Part shown: piece by piece, positions 48,394 through 58,233 of the stretch | How positions within the stretch are numbered: the first letter of the stretch is position 1 | How the letters are laid out: every line of letters starts with the position of its first letter | Assembly (NCBI RefSeq): GCF_000377645.1 | Contig: NZ_KB898472.1 | Coordinates: 163,231-227,230, forward strand | Origin: Thiomonas sp. FB-6 | GTDB lineage: Bacteria > Pseudomonadota > Gammaproteobacteria > Burkholderiales > Burkholderiaceae_C | Length of the DNA: 64,000 bases | Direction: 5' to 3' | Program-made: the position numbers and the translations under genes | Notes under the pieces: generated by a model | Seen by the model: only the letters and a program-made list of their open reading frames with translations | Databases searched by the model: none | Told to the model about the DNA's origin: nothing

Positions 48394-49974
48394 GTGAACG
48401 TCTTGAAGCCGCATTTGCAAACGACCATCTGGACGCTGCTGCGCAAGGGCAGCAGCCAGCGGGAGATCGCGCGCTTGACGGGGATCGACCGCAAGACGAT
48501 CCGCGCCTACGCGCAGCGCTTTGCCGAGGGCGAAGCAAACTCCCCCGGGGTGGCCACCGGCTCGGCCGAGCAAACTCCTCCACCCCGGCCACCGGCTGCG
48601 GCGTCCTCGACGACATCGCTGTGCGATCCGCACCGGGTCTTCATCGAGGCGCAGCTGCGTCTGAAGCGCAACGCCACCGCGATCTACCAGGACCTGGTCG
48701 ACCAGTTCGGCTTCGCCGGCCACTACAACTCGGTCAAGCGCTTCGTGGCCCGGCTCAAGGTGCGTGAGCCCGAGCAGTTCGACCGCCTGGAGTTCGCCCC
48801 CGGCGAGGAGATGCAGGTCGACTACGGCGAGGGGGCCCTCACGCGCGTGCCCGGCACCGACCGCTTCCGCCGGCCGCGCCTGTTCGTGGCCACGCTGCGC
48901 TACTCCCGGCGCAGCTTCCGCCGTGTGGTCTGGAAGTCCAGCCAGCAGGTCTGGGCCGAACTGCACGAGCAGGCCTGGCGCTACTTCGGCGGCTCGGCCC
49001 ACTACGTGGTGCTCGACAACCTCAAGGAAGGGGTCGTCAAGCCCGACCTGTACGAGCCCGAGCTCAACAAGGTCTACGCCGCCACGCTCAAGCACTACGG
49101 CGTGGTCGCCGACCCGGCGCGGGTGCGCGACCCCAACCGCAAGGGCAGCGTCGAGAACGCCATTGGGCACACCCAGGCCACCGCCCTCAAGGGCCGACGC
49201 TTCGAGTCCCTCGAGGAGCACAACGCCTTCCTCGAGCACTGGGAGACCCGGTGGGCGGCGCCGCGCATCCACAGCAGCGCGCGCCGGCAGTTGCAGGCCA
49301 TGTTCGAGGAGGAGCGCGCCCACCTGCAGCCGCTGCCGGTGCTGGGCATGCAGTACTTCACCGAGGCCGAGCGCACCGTCTGCGACGACAGCTGCGTGCG
49401 CGTCGACCACTGCAGCTACGCCGCGCGCCCGGCGCGCATCGGCACCCAGGTGCTGGTGCGCATCTATGCCCGGCGCATCGAGATTCGCGACCTCAGAACC
49501 CAGGAGCTGCTGCGCACCCACGATCGCGCCGAGCACCCCGGCACCGTGGTCCTGCCCGCCGAGGAGCGCGTGTTCAACCCCTCGCGCGAGACTCGCCGCA
49601 TCCTGGCCCAGGCGCGTGCCATCGGGGCCGAGGCCCTGCGCCTGTGCGAGCTGCTGTTCGCCGTCGAAGGCCGCGTGGGCCAGCGCAAGCTCTGGGGCAT
49701 CGTCTCGCTGGCCGAGCGCTACCCCCGCCGCCTGGTCGACGCCGCCTGCGCCCGCGCGCTGCAGGAGGGCGTCTACAGCTATCGCCACGTCAAGGCATTG
49801 ACCGAGCGCCTCGTCACCGACGCCTTGCAGGCCCTCGACGCCGCCCCGAGCGCCGAGCCCCTGACCCAGCAGCACGAACTGATCCGCCCGGCCGAGGAGT
49901 ACGCCGATCTGTTCGCCCGTGCCGCCGCCGATTCCCTCACCCACGACAGGAGCCCCCAGCATGACCCTCAATGA
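48394..49974 (+). CDS. istA: IstA transposase of IS21-family element
   Basis: 526 aa from a GTG start. HTH domain at ~10-45 (KGSSQREIARLTGIDRKTIR) and an rve catalytic core with D in MQVDYGEGA, D in YVVLDNLKEGV and E in GSVENAIGHTQ. It cuts and joins the IS ends. It overlaps istB by 14 bp. Complete and apparently intact. Confidence 0.95.
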   Translation: MNVLKPHLQTTIWTLLRKGSSQREIARLTGIDRKTIRAYAQRFAEGEANSPGVATGSAEQTPPPRPPAAASSTTSLCDPHRVFIEAQLRLKRNATAIYQDLVDQFGFAGHYNSVKRFVARLKVREPEQFDRLEFAPGEEMQVDYGEGALTRVPGTDRFRRPRLFVATLRYSRRSFRRVVWKSSQQVWAELHEQAWRYFGGSAHYVVLDNLKEGVVKPDLYEPELNKVYAATLKHYGVVADPARVRDPNRKGSVENAIGHTQATALKGRRFESLEEHNAFLEHWETRWAAPRIHSSARRQLQAMFEEERAHLQPLPVLGMQYFTEAERTVCDDSCVRVDHCSYAARPARIGTQVLVRIYARRIEIRDLRTQELLRTHDRAEHPGTVVLPAEERVFNPSRETRRILAQARAIGAEALRLCELLFAVEGRVGQRKLWGIVSLAERYPRRLVDAACARALQEGVYSYRHVKALTERLVTDALQALDAAPSAEPLTQQHELIRPAEEYADLFARAAADSLTHDRSPQHDPQ

Positions 49975-50725
49975 GATCGAACGAGCCCTGCGCGAGCTGC
50001 GCCTCTCGGGCATCGCCGACACCCTCTCCACCCGCGTGCTGCAGGCGCAGAGCAGCCAGGAGCCGTTCCTGGCCACCCTGGGCGCCATGCTGCAGGACGA
50101 GCTCGACCGGCGCCACTCGCGCCTGACCGAGCGGCGCTTCAAGCAATCGCGTCTGGACGAGCGCCCGACGCTTGCCGACTTCGACTGGCGCTTCAACCCC
50201 AAGCTGCCGCGCGCGGCCTGCTTCGAGCTGCACACCCTCAAGTTCCTCGGCGACGGCGCCAACGCGCTGATCATCGGCAAGCCCGGCACCGGCAAGAGCC
50301 ATGTGGCCAAGGCCGTGGCCTACCAGGCCACGCTGCAGGGCTATGACGTGCGCTACGTCGAGGCCGACACCGAGTTCGCCCGCTACGCCCTGGCCAGCAC
50401 GCCGGAGCAGGCCACGCTGCTGCGGGCCTGGATCGAGCCCGACCTGCTCGTGCTCGACGACCTGTTCCTGGCCCGGCGCATCGGCGACGCCGCGGCCGAA
50501 CTGCTGCAGGCCATCGTCCACCAGCGCTACAAGCACCGCCGCTCCATCATCGTGACCTCCAACCGCGTCGTGCAGGACTGGGGCAAGTACCTCGGCGACG
50601 CCACCATGGCCACCACCATCCTCGACCGTCTCATGCATCGCGCCGCCATGCTCGAGTTCGAGGGCCGCAGCTACCGCCTCAAGGAGGCCGCTGCGCGCAT
50701 CGCCGTCACCGCCGATGCCTCATAA
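49961..50725 (+). CDS. istB: IstB ATPase of IS21-family element
   Basis: 254 aa DnaC-like AAA+ helper. Walker A is IIGKPGTGKSHVA, Walker B is LLVLDDLFLA, and the sensor region is SIIVTSNR. It assembles on target DNA and stimulates IstA. Start ATG with AGGAG upstream, overlapping istA. Confidence 0.95.
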   Translation: MTLNEIERALRELRLSGIADTLSTRVLQAQSSQEPFLATLGAMLQDELDRRHSRLTERRFKQSRLDERPTLADFDWRFNPKLPRAACFELHTLKFLGDGANALIIGKPGTGKSHVAKAVAYQATLQGYDVRYVEADTEFARYALASTPEQATLLRAWIEPDLLVLDDLFLARRIGDAAAELLQAIVHQRYKHRRSIIVTSNRVVQDWGKYLGDATMATTILDRLMHRAAMLEFEGRSYRLKEAAARIAVTADAS

Positions 50726-50785
50726 TCCGCTCGTCCTGCATGGGGGAGTTTGACTGGCCATAAGTGGGGGAATTTGAAGTGGCCA

Positions 50786-51164
50786 TCGGGGAGTTCTCGC
50801 AGAACTGGCTGTAGCGCTACGTCGCCTGCCCCGGGTGGGCCTCGACATACTCCTCCCACAGCAGCGCCAGCGTCATGCCCTTGCGGCGCAGCTCGTGATG
50901 CACCTGGCCGTAGTCGGGCTGGGCGTAGTGGCTGGGGCGGTCGGCACGCCCGGCCAGCAGCCGGCGCTCCAGCGGCGCCGACTCGCTCAGGCCCTCCACC
51001 GTCGGCCAGTCCAGCCCGCACGCCGCGGCCAACGTGCAGTACTTGGCCACCACGCCCCTGGAGATGCCCAGCGCTGCCGCAATGCGTTCGTGCGACAGCC
51101 CGGCTTGGAGTTTGAGACGTAAGACGTCCTTGATCTTGCGCATGGGGATCCTTGGCGCGGGCAT
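50786..51164 (-). pseudogene. Truncated istA of a second IS21-family element
   Basis: From MPAPRIPMRKIKDVLRL the frame encodes the IstA N-terminal HTH (AGLSHERIAAALGISRGVV) and a linker (SHYAQPDYGQVHHEL, LLWEEYVEAHPG). An in-frame TAG at 50817-50819 interrupts it; the sequence beyond still reads RYSQFCEN, as in intact IstA, up to the end of the other IS at 50785. The rest of the gene is gone. Confidence 0.8.
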
Positions 51165-51239
51165 GCCTTCTCCGGTCAAAAAACCGGCAAGGCTACCCGC
51201 CTGGGTTGATCAACTTGCGCAACACCAACACGCTGCCAT

Positions 51240-51400
51240 ACAGCACCGTTCCGGCATCGTGACCGGCCATTCCGGCCGAACGTGACCGCGGATTCCGGTC
51301 GAACGTGACCGGCCGTTCCGGTCCAATGTGACCGATTTCTAAGGGTGACCGAAATGAGCGGTCACGATCCCGGAATCGCCGGTCACGATGCTCCGGAATA
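51240..51400. repeat. End repeats of the truncated IS21-type element
   Basis: The motif CGTGACCG with nearby ATTCCGG recurs about four times between 51256 and 51335, and again in inverted form near 51359 and 51381 (CGGTCACGAT). This is the multi-repeat end typical of IS21 elements and belongs with the truncated istA. Confidence 0.65.
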
Positions 51401-51405
51401 CGCAG

Positions 51406-51575
51406 CAGGTGATGCTGGGTATTCACTTCCTGCAGCAATGGTTCGGGCTGTCAGACGTGGCGATGGAAGAGGCGCTGTTCGACGTCCCGCTGTACCGGCA
51501 GTTCGCGGGCCTGGGCGGCATGAACCGGCTGCCTGATCGAGTGAGCATCCTGCGGTTTCGACATCTGCAAGTCGT
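51406..51575 (+). pseudogene. IS5-family transposase fragment
   Basis: The frame encodes LQQWFGLSDVAMEEALFD and RLPDRVSILRFRHL, conserved in the N-terminal part of IS5-group transposases. Both the start and the catalytic region are missing. The following 51576-51748 holds a G-run and nothing recognisable. Confidence 0.8.
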
Positions 51576-51748
51576 TGATCGATATAGGTCACCACCTCGA
51601 AAACCGGCCCTCCCCGGGGGGGGGGCGTGTCGAACTCCGGTGCCCTGGGATTGGCTCCGTGGTTGCCGAACCTCGCGCACCTCGCCAAATCAGGATCTTA
51701 GTCCGACCACTCCACCTCGGTGAACAGCACCGACATCATCCTATCGGC

Positions 51749-54700
51749 TCAAGATATGGAAATCATGGGACCGTTTTTCTGGAGTAATGCCGCAAAGTCA
51801 CCCGCTGGCACAGGTCGGCTGAACAAGTAGCCTTGGTAGGCATCGCAACCATGACAGCGTAAAAATTCAAACTGCCCCATATTTTCTACCCCTTCAGCCA
51901 CAACTCGCAGTCCCAACTCTCGCGCCAGTGAGAGCACAGCCTTGGTGATCGCCATATCTCTGACACCCATCGGGAGATCTTTCACGAAAGCGCGGTCAAT
52001 CTTGAGCGAAGATACAGGCAAGCTTTTGAGATACGCTAGCGATGAATAACCGGTTCCGAAATCGTCGATTCCTGTCAATATGCCAAGCCCCCTCAGTTTT
52101 TCGATCAGCCTCGCAATCTTCTCGGGTGCCTGCATCAAAACGCTCTCTGTTATTTCGATTTCCAATAAACTCGGGTCCAGTGAGTGCCTTTGGAGAGCGT
52201 TCTGGGCATCGTTGATAAACTGATCGTCTTGCAACTGAGCAACTGCGCAATTCACTGCAATAGGAACAATCGCGACGCCCTCTCTACGCCATTGGGCTTG
52301 TTGTGCGCACACCGCATTGAGCACCCATTTCCCCGCTGGAACAATCAAGCCTGTTTCTTCCAAAATCGGGATAAATTCCACGGGCGCCACAAGTCCTTGC
52401 TCAGGATGTTTCCAGCGCAACAACGCTTCCGCTCCGATAATTCTATCGGTGGCAATATCGACCTTGGCTTGGTAATACGGCACGAACTCAGATGTATTGA
52501 GCGCTCTGCGCAGCGCGCCCTCCATCTCGAGAACCTGCCGTTGTCGTGCATACAAGCCGCGCCTGTAAAGAGACCATTGCGCTGCCCCCTTCTTCTTCGC
52601 TTCGTGCATCGCGATGTCAGCGCGGCTGAAAACTGCGCTCACATCGTCTCCATCAGCGGGGTATCGGGCGATGCCGACGTGGGTGCTCACCTGGATCTCA
52701 CGGGCTCCCAACACAAGAGGACTCTCGAACGCTCGGCAAACTTGCTCCGCTCGCTCGATGGACGCATGGACATCGTGCATGTACTCCAAGACTACCGCGA
52801 ATTCCTCGCTCCCAAGATGGGCCAACAATTCGCCCTCACGCAGGATTGAGCGCAATCGCGCTGAAACCTGGACAAGAAGTTGATCACCGACAACGTGCCC
52901 CAATGCATCATTGATAGCCTTGAATCGATCGATACCAATCATTAATAATGCTACCTCTTTCTTGCTTCCGCGCGCCCTGGCCATCGCCTGCCCTATATAT
53001 TCCAGAAGCTTGTTGCGATTGGGGAGTTCAGTCAAAGAATCATGAAAAGCCATCCAGTGTGCGCGGGCATGCGCTGTCCGGATTTCTGTCACGTCGCGCG
53101 AAATGGCAACGGCCCCGACAAAGTCGCGCCTCTCATCATAAAGCGGGTAACTCGATATCTGTAATTGGCGCAAATCGCCCTTCCCGCTATGCGCAAGAAA
53201 CTCAGCTCCAGAGACAATCTCACCATGAAATGCTCGTGAAAGTGGACGTTCAGTGAGCGACGCAGGGCGGCGGTCGGGATGGAGCAGCTTGTGCCCGGAC
53301 GCCCACTCGTCAAGTCCGATTGAGCGATTGACGCGTTCATGTTGGCAATCAATGAGCGCATTGGTGTATTGGATATAACCACGCTCATCGCAAGCGACCA
53401 CGCCATCGGTCATATTATCCAAAACCGCTTGCAAGAAGGTATGGTTGCGCCGCAAGGCATCAGCCTTGCCCAGAACTTCATTGACGTCCTGAACGAACAC
53501 AATGGCGAAGCTCGCGCTGCCGTGCTCGCCAAAGATTGGAGCGACATGCAAGCGCACCCAAATAAAATCATCCGATTTGCGACGATAGCGGCGCTGCGCG
53601 CAATAACCTCCACTCAATTCCGTAAAGATGGCAGCCACACTCCCAGCGCCCTTTTCCAAATCATCCGGATGAAGCAAGCTCAAAACGCTGGGTAGCCTGC
53701 GTAACTCATCCTCGGAGAATCCAAGCAGAGCAAGCAGCGCGTTATTGGCTTCCTGAATGCGCCCGTCTTTTCCAAAGAGCATCATACCTACGCCCGAATA
53801 GTCGAGCGCAATGCGGACCCGTTGTTGGCTGTCATACAATTCGCGCACCATCGGACGCAACTGCCAGTACAACAGTCCCAGCCCGGTAATCAATATGATG
53901 GGGATCAGCAAGAGCACCATGCGGGAAGTCGCGATCAAAGAACGAAACAACTCTCTTGCGGATATCTGACTGACCATGCCAAGTCCAGTGTTGCCCACTG
54001 GTGCGTAGGCCACGATCATCGGGCCGGCATGTCCGTTTTGTTGGCGGCTCGGGCGAATCACCACCCCGTGCTCAGCGCGCAAAGCCCGAAACTCGGGACC
54101 ATTGCTTTGTAGCTGGCGGTCAGTGATGAATTCTGGATTTTCATTCGCAAGCCCCGGCAAACACAACGCGCCAGCCGGTCCCCGAGCGCAAACCACAACG
54201 GTATGGCCTGGGTTGCTCTCGTGGAGTGCAAGCTCGGAAAAGTGATCGGACTGCAGGGGAAGTATTGCTTCCAGAAATCCGAAAACAAATCCGTTGCTCC
54301 GAATAGGCTCGCGAACTCGAACCAGGAACTGCAAACTATGCGGGTCCCGGAGGAGCCACGCTTGACCTAAATACCCCCAGCGCAGAGGCAATCCGCGATC
54401 ACTTGCCGTGACGTTTCCTAACTGGAACTTGAGCTGCCCTTCGGCGTTGCGCAGAGCAAGCCAATCTGGGGAGATTTGTTGAGCGCGGTCTTCCACCGCG
54501 TCCTGAAGGCCGTTGTACTGTGAGTCGATGCCTACGCCCCCCCCCAGAAGACTTTTGAGTCGCTGATCTTTCGCTAATGCGGCGATTTCCTGTCTGCGCT
54601 TCGCTATCTCTTGATTTAACGTGGATGCAAGCCGATCGTTGTCTTGTTGCAAGTGGTATTTCAGCGCGTGCTCGGAATAACCTCCCATGAATATCGTTGC

Positions 54701-54997
54701 AAGAAAGCCAGCCCCGCCTCCAGAAAAAATAAGAATCAGCGCCGTGAAAAACAGGATTTTGTGCGCGATTTTTTCGCGCAGGCGGCGGCGCAGCCAAATA
54801 AATCTGCTGAAGATCGCCATCACGAGCCCTGCGAACGTAAGGAGCAAGACTGCCGGCGGTAGGAGTTTCCGAGTGGGAATGAGGCCCAAGCGATACTCCG
54901 GGAAGCGTAGCAGTGCGACTGTCGTCGCAGATGCGATAATGAGCAAGATGCCAACGTCGATACATTTCCCGGGGTTGGCGATCAACTTGACTTGCAT
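51749..54997 (-). CDS. PAS/GGDEF/EAL c-di-GMP protein with degenerate GGDEF
   Basis: 1082 aa. Two or three N-terminal helices (~12-110), a periplasmic sensor (~115-350), a helix (~355-375), two PAS-like regions (~385-510 and ~520-640), then GGDEF (~650-810) and EAL (~830-1075). The GGDEF loop is LAHLGSEEFAVV, i.e. GSEEF, so cyclase activity is doubtful. The EAL side is intact (GAEALLRWKHP; IDDFGTGYSSLAYL), so it is probably a c-di-GMP phosphodiesterase. It overlaps the upstream cyclase gene by 16 bp, suggesting opposing enzymes under common control. Confidence 0.9.
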   Translation of the reverse strand: MQVKLIANPGKCIDVGILLIIASATTVALLRFPEYRLGLIPTRKLLPPAVLLLTFAGLVMAIFSRFIWLRRRLREKIAHKILFFTALILIFSGGGAGFLATIFMGGYSEHALKYHLQQDNDRLASTLNQEIAKRRQEIAALAKDQRLKSLLGGGVGIDSQYNGLQDAVEDRAQQISPDWLALRNAEGQLKFQLGNVTASDRGLPLRWGYLGQAWLLRDPHSLQFLVRVREPIRSNGFVFGFLEAILPLQSDHFSELALHESNPGHTVVVCARGPAGALCLPGLANENPEFITDRQLQSNGPEFRALRAEHGVVIRPSRQQNGHAGPMIVAYAPVGNTGLGMVSQISARELFRSLIATSRMVLLLIPIILITGLGLLYWQLRPMVRELYDSQQRVRIALDYSGVGMMLFGKDGRIQEANNALLALLGFSEDELRRLPSVLSLLHPDDLEKGAGSVAAIFTELSGGYCAQRRYRRKSDDFIWVRLHVAPIFGEHGSASFAIVFVQDVNEVLGKADALRRNHTFLQAVLDNMTDGVVACDERGYIQYTNALIDCQHERVNRSIGLDEWASGHKLLHPDRRPASLTERPLSRAFHGEIVSGAEFLAHSGKGDLRQLQISSYPLYDERRDFVGAVAISRDVTEIRTAHARAHWMAFHDSLTELPNRNKLLEYIGQAMARARGSKKEVALLMIGIDRFKAINDALGHVVGDQLLVQVSARLRSILREGELLAHLGSEEFAVVLEYMHDVHASIERAEQVCRAFESPLVLGAREIQVSTHVGIARYPADGDDVSAVFSRADIAMHEAKKKGAAQWSLYRRGLYARQRQVLEMEGALRRALNTSEFVPYYQAKVDIATDRIIGAEALLRWKHPEQGLVAPVEFIPILEETGLIVPAGKWVLNAVCAQQAQWRREGVAIVPIAVNCAVAQLQDDQFINDAQNALQRHSLDPSLLEIEITESVLMQAPEKIARLIEKLRGLGILTGIDDFGTGYSSLAYLKSLPVSSLKIDRAFVKDLPMGVRDMAITKAVLSLARELGLRVVAEGVENMGQFEFLRCHGCDAYQGYLFSRPVPAGDFAALLQKNGPMISIS

Positions 54998-57693
54998 GTT
55001 CTGTCGCCCTTTGCATGAAGTGAATCGTGTTGCGGGCCGTCATGAGCGGCGTCTGATAGAGTGTTCGGACAAGCGGCCTGGCTCCAAATATGCCAACCGC
55101 GTTGACGTGAACACTTGCGCGCTTTGATTGTATAAAGTGCTTCATCGGCATGGCCTAGCAGGATGTCGGGCGCGCAATCATCAGAGGGATAAATTGTCAG
55201 GCCGAGACTGATTCCCACACCCACGGAGGCTCCTCCGGGCAATGTGTAGGGCGCTGTCAACTCACGTTCCAGACGATCGAGTATCGTTGGCAGGTCGGGC
55301 GATGTCGAAAGCTCTTCGAGGACAAGAACAAATTCATCGCCGCCGAGTCTTCCGACCGCGTCGGGAATGCGTAGCGTGGCCTGCAATCGTCGGCTTACCT
55401 CGCGCAGCAGGGCATCACCTTGGGCGTGACCCCACGTATCATTGATGGTCTTGAAATCGTCCAGATCCAAAATGCCGATGGCCATTTGCTTACGGCGGTT
55501 TTTCACCCGGACAAGAGATTGGGATATGTGTTCTAGGATGGCTCGGCGGTTGGACAGGCCGGTCAACGAGTCCGTCAAGGCCAAGGCTTCAATCCGCTGC
55601 CGGTCGCGCGCCTGGCGTAGAGCAATAGCCGCACTTTCGAGGATGTTGGTGACCAGATGTTGGAGCTCTTCATCAATAGCGTGCGGATCCCGGGCCACCA
55701 GCAGGACCACGCCTGTCGGCTCCCCGGTGTCGACCGCCAAGATGGGCCAACCCGCGAGCAGCCCCATGTCAGATAATGGAGGTTCCCGCCAGCGCGGCGA
55801 CAACTGGGGATCGGCGGACGGGCTCTGAATGAGAACAGGAGCCCGCGCGTTCCACACTCGCGCACGCATGTAAGCGCCTTCTCCTTTGGCAAGCGCTCGT
55901 AGCGGTACGTCTGTCAGATGGCTCAGCGCATGCTCAAGCGCCCCGGCGACGACGCGGCGCTTGAGGATGTCTGCCTCGAGGGCGAAGACTTCAACGGCGT
56001 CGGCTCCAGTTTCCACGGCTAACGTTTGCGCGAGGATGTCATACACATCCCCGGCCGCGGTGGCCTCCAGAAGCCCGCGCTGGATTTTTCGCCGCGCCGA
56101 ACGGTAACGCTCAATGCGTTCCAGCTTGGTGATATTTGCTTGTCGTTCAATGTATTCTGCGAAGGCATCGGCCATGCGCTGGAATACTTGGCGCGCCTCC
56201 GGGCCTATCACACTATCGCTAGAGTAATACGCGCAGACGAGCACTGCCTCTCCAGTCTGAGTCCGTGCTGCGGCCGATAGAACGCCCGCGATCTCGCAGG
56301 CTTGTGCACGCTGTCGCCAAGGCCCGAACTCCGGGGACTCGATCGTGGCATGTTGCGCCTCTCCTGTCGCTATGGCCTGATGGCCGGGGCCCCACCTTTC
56401 CGGACCATGCTGGTCATTACCGCATTGCAGGTGCTGGGCGAAATCGCTAGCGGGGCCCGCACAGGCGGCCATCTCACTTCTGCGCCGATCCGCAGGGAAT
56501 CGTCCCACGCAGACGAGACGTGCCTGCAACAAAATGCAAAGACTGGTCGCCAAGTCGTGGAATGTGGTCGAAACATTACTCGCTGTATGCCCCATCAGTG
56601 CCTGCGTCGTGTGGGCCAGGGCGGCGTAGAACAACGATGATTGGCGTGCTGTGCGCTCTGCTTGCGCCAGCTGCGAAGCGCGTTGATGCTCGAGCCTCTG
56701 AAGTTTGTTCAGGCGTAAGGCCATAAGTGCAAGGACAACCCCCAGCAGGGCCCATTCGAGCAAAGGGATGCGCAGTTGCTGCCACCAAGCATCCCGGACA
56801 GTCGCACTCGGAATGGACACGAAGGCTTCGAGGGGCACTCCTTTCAGTGGAACAAGTGCACTCCAAGCCATGCGGTCCGTGCCAGCGTCATCCACGTGGA
56901 GCAGTCCGACGTCATGCACAGGTGCTGGCACCAGCGTAGCCTTCGGGAGCGGCGGCAAAGCATGGAGGCGCAGCCAGGCTGAAAGGCCCTCAGCGTAGGT
57001 CGTCCGTGCGGTGGGCTCCGGCCAGAGCCCCAAAAGATCGCCCTGTCGGGTGACCAATCCCATCTGCAGATGTCTGTCTGTGCCCGTGATCAATTCCGGG
57101 CGCAGCCAACTCGCAATCTGTCGGTGTAGGTCAACGTCGGCAACGAGGTCATACGCCGTAGAGCCCCTTGCCGTACGCTGCGCGAATCCCAGACGGACGA
57201 CGGCTAAGCCAGCGGCCGATGCTTTCTCTTTGGGAAAGGACGTACGCACTCCGCGCTGATTACTCAGGATTTCCAGATATGCATTTGTGATAGCGTGGAC
57301 TTCACGCTGCTCTTGCTCGGATGCACTGGCAATAACCCGGCCGCCAGGCAGAATAACGAAGACGGCGTCGAAATCGGGATACATCCCGCGAAATTGCCGC
57401 AGCAAGGCGACAATCTTCTGCTTGTCGGCACGGTCAAAGTAGGGAGCATCTTCCTCGATGTGATGATCAAGGAAACGGAAGCCACGGAAATACTGCTTCA
57501 GATTCTGCTCTGTCACAGATTCCGCCAGTACTGAAGTGGCATCAAGTTGAAGCCAAGTCTGATTCGCAACACTACGCCAGATCTGAATGCCATACCCCAA
57601 TGCGGCAGCAGCCCAGACGATGAATCCCATCACGAGGAAAGATCGAAATGCGCGGCGTCCTGGATGTTGGCTTTTGGGTGGGCTTTTTTCCAT
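54982..57693 (-). CDS. Membrane GAF/GGDEF diguanylate cyclase
   Basis: 903 aa from MEKSPPKSQHPG; longer frames use a TTG. Helices at ~20-40 and ~320-340 flank a periplasmic domain. Two GAF-like regions follow (~390-540 and ~555-720), then a GGDEF domain with the intact motif GRLGGDEFVLVLE. RIPD lies five residues before it and forms an RxxD inhibitory site. It should make c-di-GMP with product inhibition. The downstream overlapping gene carries the degrading EAL domain. Confidence 0.9.
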   Translation of the reverse strand: MEKSPPKSQHPGRRAFRSFLVMGFIVWAAAALGYGIQIWRSVANQTWLQLDATSVLAESVTEQNLKQYFRGFRFLDHHIEEDAPYFDRADKQKIVALLRQFRGMYPDFDAVFVILPGGRVIASASEQEQREVHAITNAYLEILSNQRGVRTSFPKEKASAAGLAVVRLGFAQRTARGSTAYDLVADVDLHRQIASWLRPELITGTDRHLQMGLVTRQGDLLGLWPEPTARTTYAEGLSAWLRLHALPPLPKATLVPAPVHDVGLLHVDDAGTDRMAWSALVPLKGVPLEAFVSIPSATVRDAWWQQLRIPLLEWALLGVVLALMALRLNKLQRLEHQRASQLAQAERTARQSSLFYAALAHTTQALMGHTASNVSTTFHDLATSLCILLQARLVCVGRFPADRRRSEMAACAGPASDFAQHLQCGNDQHGPERWGPGHQAIATGEAQHATIESPEFGPWRQRAQACEIAGVLSAAARTQTGEAVLVCAYYSSDSVIGPEARQVFQRMADAFAEYIERQANITKLERIERYRSARRKIQRGLLEATAAGDVYDILAQTLAVETGADAVEVFALEADILKRRVVAGALEHALSHLTDVPLRALAKGEGAYMRARVWNARAPVLIQSPSADPQLSPRWREPPLSDMGLLAGWPILAVDTGEPTGVVLLVARDPHAIDEELQHLVTNILESAAIALRQARDRQRIEALALTDSLTGLSNRRAILEHISQSLVRVKNRRKQMAIGILDLDDFKTINDTWGHAQGDALLREVSRRLQATLRIPDAVGRLGGDEFVLVLEELSTSPDLPTILDRLERELTAPYTLPGGASVGVGISLGLTIYPSDDCAPDILLGHADEALYTIKARKCSRQRGWHIWSQAACPNTLSDAAHDGPQHDSLHAKGDRTCKSS

Positions 57694-58233
57694 GAGAAAA
57701 TAACTTGAAGGGTACTCCCGACCCAACTCCCCCCATCCGCGCAGGGAACAGATCAACTTCAGCCAGCCGGCCTCTGCATTGTTGAGTGCCAGCAATCTAG
57801 ATCGAAATTTTTCCGAAAAGTATGAGGGTAAAAAGAAAACCGCCAACTTTCGTGAACAAATTCACGCACCACGGTTCGTGGACCATGGCGCCAGGGGGCC
57901 GCCGGAAAGCTCCTGCTTGAGTGGAAGTTTCGTGATGAGGCGCGACACTCGCCTGGCAGCTAAGCAAAGGGTCTCGGCCACACAGCATGCTCGGACGACG
58001 TGAGAGGATGGTCCTGGGTTTGCGTTCAATAGCTCATGCATGAACGACGGGATCGGCCCCTCGTCAGCCGTGATTGCGGGGAATTCATTCACAGCGTCTC
58101 AGCTGACATGGCGCGTCATGCGGGCCTTGAGGGCGGCCGCCAGCGCTTCGATCGCCGACCCTGATCATGGACGCTGCTGACGTTGATCTCGCACAGGATG
58201 AGTAGTGTTCGGGCTCTTCGGGTGCAGAGCCTC
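57694..58233. other. Non-coding stretch between c-di-GMP genes and chrA
   Basis: About 540 bp with lower GC near 57780-57860 (A/T-rich tracts), probably the promoter of the leftward cyclase gene. No gene, repeat or clear terminator is recognised. Confidence 0.4.

Larger units (their letters stand above)
48240..50785 (+). mobile_element. IS21-family insertion sequence
   Basis: istA and istB are enclosed by imperfect inverted ends: TGGCCACACAAACTCCACCA at 48240 and, read inward on the minus strand from 50785, TGGCCACTTCAAATTCCCCC. A second repeat copy lies inside each end (TGGCCACCTAAATTCTCCCA near 48269; the inverted copy ends at 50759), as is usual for IS21. No matching target duplication flanks it, in line with its two flanks coming from different genes. 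Confidence 0.9.

Noticed and set aside
50786..50812. Plus-strand reading GEFSQNWL as the missing C-terminus of fdxA
   Set aside because: The minus strand reads RYSQFCEN, continuous with the truncated second istA, so the right flank belongs to that element.
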